Shown: positions 5,772 through 6,655 of the stretch, piece by piece
How positions within the stretch are numbered: the first letter of the stretch is position 1
Layout of the letters: each line of letters opens with the position of its first letter
Assembly: GCA_913049565.1 (NCBI GenBank)
Contig: CAJWZG010000157.1
Span: 1 to 6,655 of the forward strand
Source: an uncultured Gammaproteobacteria bacterium
GTDB lineage: Bacteria > Pseudomonadota > Gammaproteobacteria > Pseudomonadales > Azotimanducaceae_A
DNA: 6,655 nt
Direction of reading: 5' to 3'
Notes under the pieces: generated by a model
Seen by the model: the letters and a program-made list of their open reading frames with translations, nothing else
Told to the model about the DNA's origin: nothing
Databases searched by the model: none
Translations under genes and position numbers: made by a program

Positions 5772-6608
5772 ATGACCTACACAATCACAGAAGTCCAGAA
5801 AAAGAGTTTCGCTGAGGATGGGATCGTCAAATTGCCGGGCCTTATCAATGGGAAGCTATTGACTGAACTCAAAAGGTGTTTCGAATGGTCTGTAGCACAT
5901 CCAGGCCCAATCGCTTCCGGTAAGACAGATCGGGAAAACTTTTCCTTTGTGGACAATGGCAACCCTGAAGCAAAGTCGATGTATGACAGAATTGTCGCCC
6001 GCTCAGGATTTGGTCTGGTCGTCGCAAAACTGATGGATTCTCAATACGTTGGCTACTTCGCGGAGGAGATATTTTGGAAAAAGGGTCGGTCGAACCCTAC
6101 CTTTTGGCATCAAGATACAGCCTATCAGCCATGGTCGGGAGAACATTGGTGCAACATGTGGATTCCACTTATGCCTATGAACGCTGATCAGTCGGTACAA
6201 ATAATCAGAGGATCCCACAGAGGAATTCAATATGACGGCACGACGTTTAACCCCAAAAACCCCACTGAGGCACTTTGGGGTAAGGCGGCAGAGTTTCCGC
6301 CACTACCTGACATCACAGCCGACATGGCCGAGAATCCAGACAGTTGGGCAATCCTAGGGTTTGAGTTGATACCGGGCGATGTGGTTGTGTTTCATCCCCA
6401 TTGCTTACATCGCGGTGGCGGTACTGATAGCAATATGCCTGAACGGAGTAATATGGTATTTCGTTTCTTCGGCGACGAAGCCTACTACAGCGATCACCTT
6501 CCCAAAGTGGGTGGGATGTACACGATGAAACCTATTGAGGCTAGCGGCGGTGGATATTTGACCGACGGTGACCGCTATCGACCTGCAGACAGTATTCAGG
6601 TCAGCTAA
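5772..6608 (+). CDS. Phytanoyl-CoA dioxygenase (PhyH) family protein
   Basis: This 278-residue Fe(II)/2-oxoglutarate oxygenase of the PhyH family appears complete. The iron ligands are visible as H113 and D115 in FWHQDTAYQPW, and H213 in HPHCLHRGGG. R225 in ERSNMVFRFFGDE (224-236) is 12 residues after the distal histidine, where PhyH proteins bind the 2-oxoglutarate carboxylate. The N-terminal segment YTITEVQKKSFAEDGIVKLP matches the usual opening of the family, and PGDVVVFHP (201-209) leads into the distal histidine. Bacterial members hydroxylate diverse small molecules, including lipids, osmolytes and secondary metabolites, so the substrate cannot be read from this sequence. The length and the absence of recognised ectoine hydroxylase motifs argue against EctD. 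The gene has its own strong ribosome site. The next possible gene begins 23 nt later, so it may head an operon running out of the window. Confidence 0.93.
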   Translation: MTYTITEVQKKSFAEDGIVKLPGLINGKLLTELKRCFEWSVAHPGPIASGKTDRENFSFVDNGNPEAKSMYDRIVARSGFGLVVAKLMDSQYVGYFAEEIFWKKGRSNPTFWHQDTAYQPWSGEHWCNMWIPLMPMNADQSVQIIRGSHRGIQYDGTTFNPKNPTEALWGKAAEFPPLPDITADMAENPDSWAILGFELIPGDVVVFHPHCLHRGGGTDSNMPERSNMVFRFFGDEAYYSDHLPKVGGMYTMKPIEASGGGYLTDGDRYRPADSIQVS

Positions 6609-6631
6609 ATCATTTCGAAAAGAGAATTAAT

Positions 6632-6655
6632 TTGCGTATAGACGATATCGTTGCA
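6632..6655 (+). CDS. Possible start of a further gene (partial, TTG start)
   Basis: A TTG at 6632-6634 opens a frame of eight codons, reading MRIDDIVA, to the window edge. It is preceded by AAGAG (6620-6624) with a 7-nt spacer, and lies 23 nt after the PhyH stop. That arrangement would suit a downstream gene in the same operon. Too little is visible to identify it, and an 8-codon frame is weak evidence on its own. Confidence 0.35.

Noticed and set aside
1..6655. tRNA, rRNA, CRISPR array or transposase
   Set aside because: No tRNA-like cloverleaf, regular spaced repeats, terminal inverted repeats or transposase motifs were seen on either strand by eye.

Overview
The window looks like a chromosomal segment of a gammaproteobacterium, possibly a marine one. 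That guess rests on the E. coli-like Entner-Doudoroff pair, the Shine-Dalgarno usage, a base composition near 50% G+C, and the mix of TauD-type and PhyH-type dioxygenases with DUF411 and DUF4149 proteins. Taxonomy is an inference; no rRNA or tRNA is present. I recognise no mobile element, CRISPR array or integration signature.

Layout, left to right. Positions 1-188 hold nothing certain, only a weak candidate for the 3' end of a plus-strand gene. Positions 189-1419 (minus) carry a TauD/TfdA-family Fe(II)/2-oxoglutarate dioxygenase followed by a small, probably exported protein. The small gene's most likely start is a TTG inside the end of the dioxygenase gene. A 126-bp divergent intergenic region (1420-1545) with a perfect 12-bp palindrome separates this unit from edd-eda (1546-4004, plus). 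These two genes form the complete two-enzyme core of the Entner-Doudoroff pathway: 6-phosphogluconate to KDPG, then to pyruvate and glyceraldehyde 3-phosphate. They overlap by 10 nt. The eda stop overlaps by 4 nt the stop of a convergent minus-strand gene.

Positions 4001-5610 (minus) read, in transcription order: a small secreted methionine-rich protein of unknown function, a secreted DUF411 protein with a CxCC cysteine cluster, and a four-helix membrane protein of the DUF4149/TMEM205-like type. Together they suggest an envelope metal-handling (possibly copper) or stress function, which is inference only. A 161-bp divergent region (5611-5771) leads to a complete phytanoyl-CoA dioxygenase (PhyH) family gene on the plus strand. 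The right edge may hold the first eight codons of another gene with a TTG start.

The best understood part is edd-eda. The least understood are the two small secreted proteins and the substrates of the two unrelated 2-oxoglutarate dioxygenases. I see no strong evidence for a wholly new system. The most promising leads are the TTG-coupled dioxygenase/secreted-protein pair and the Met-rich/DUF411/DUF4149 cluster.
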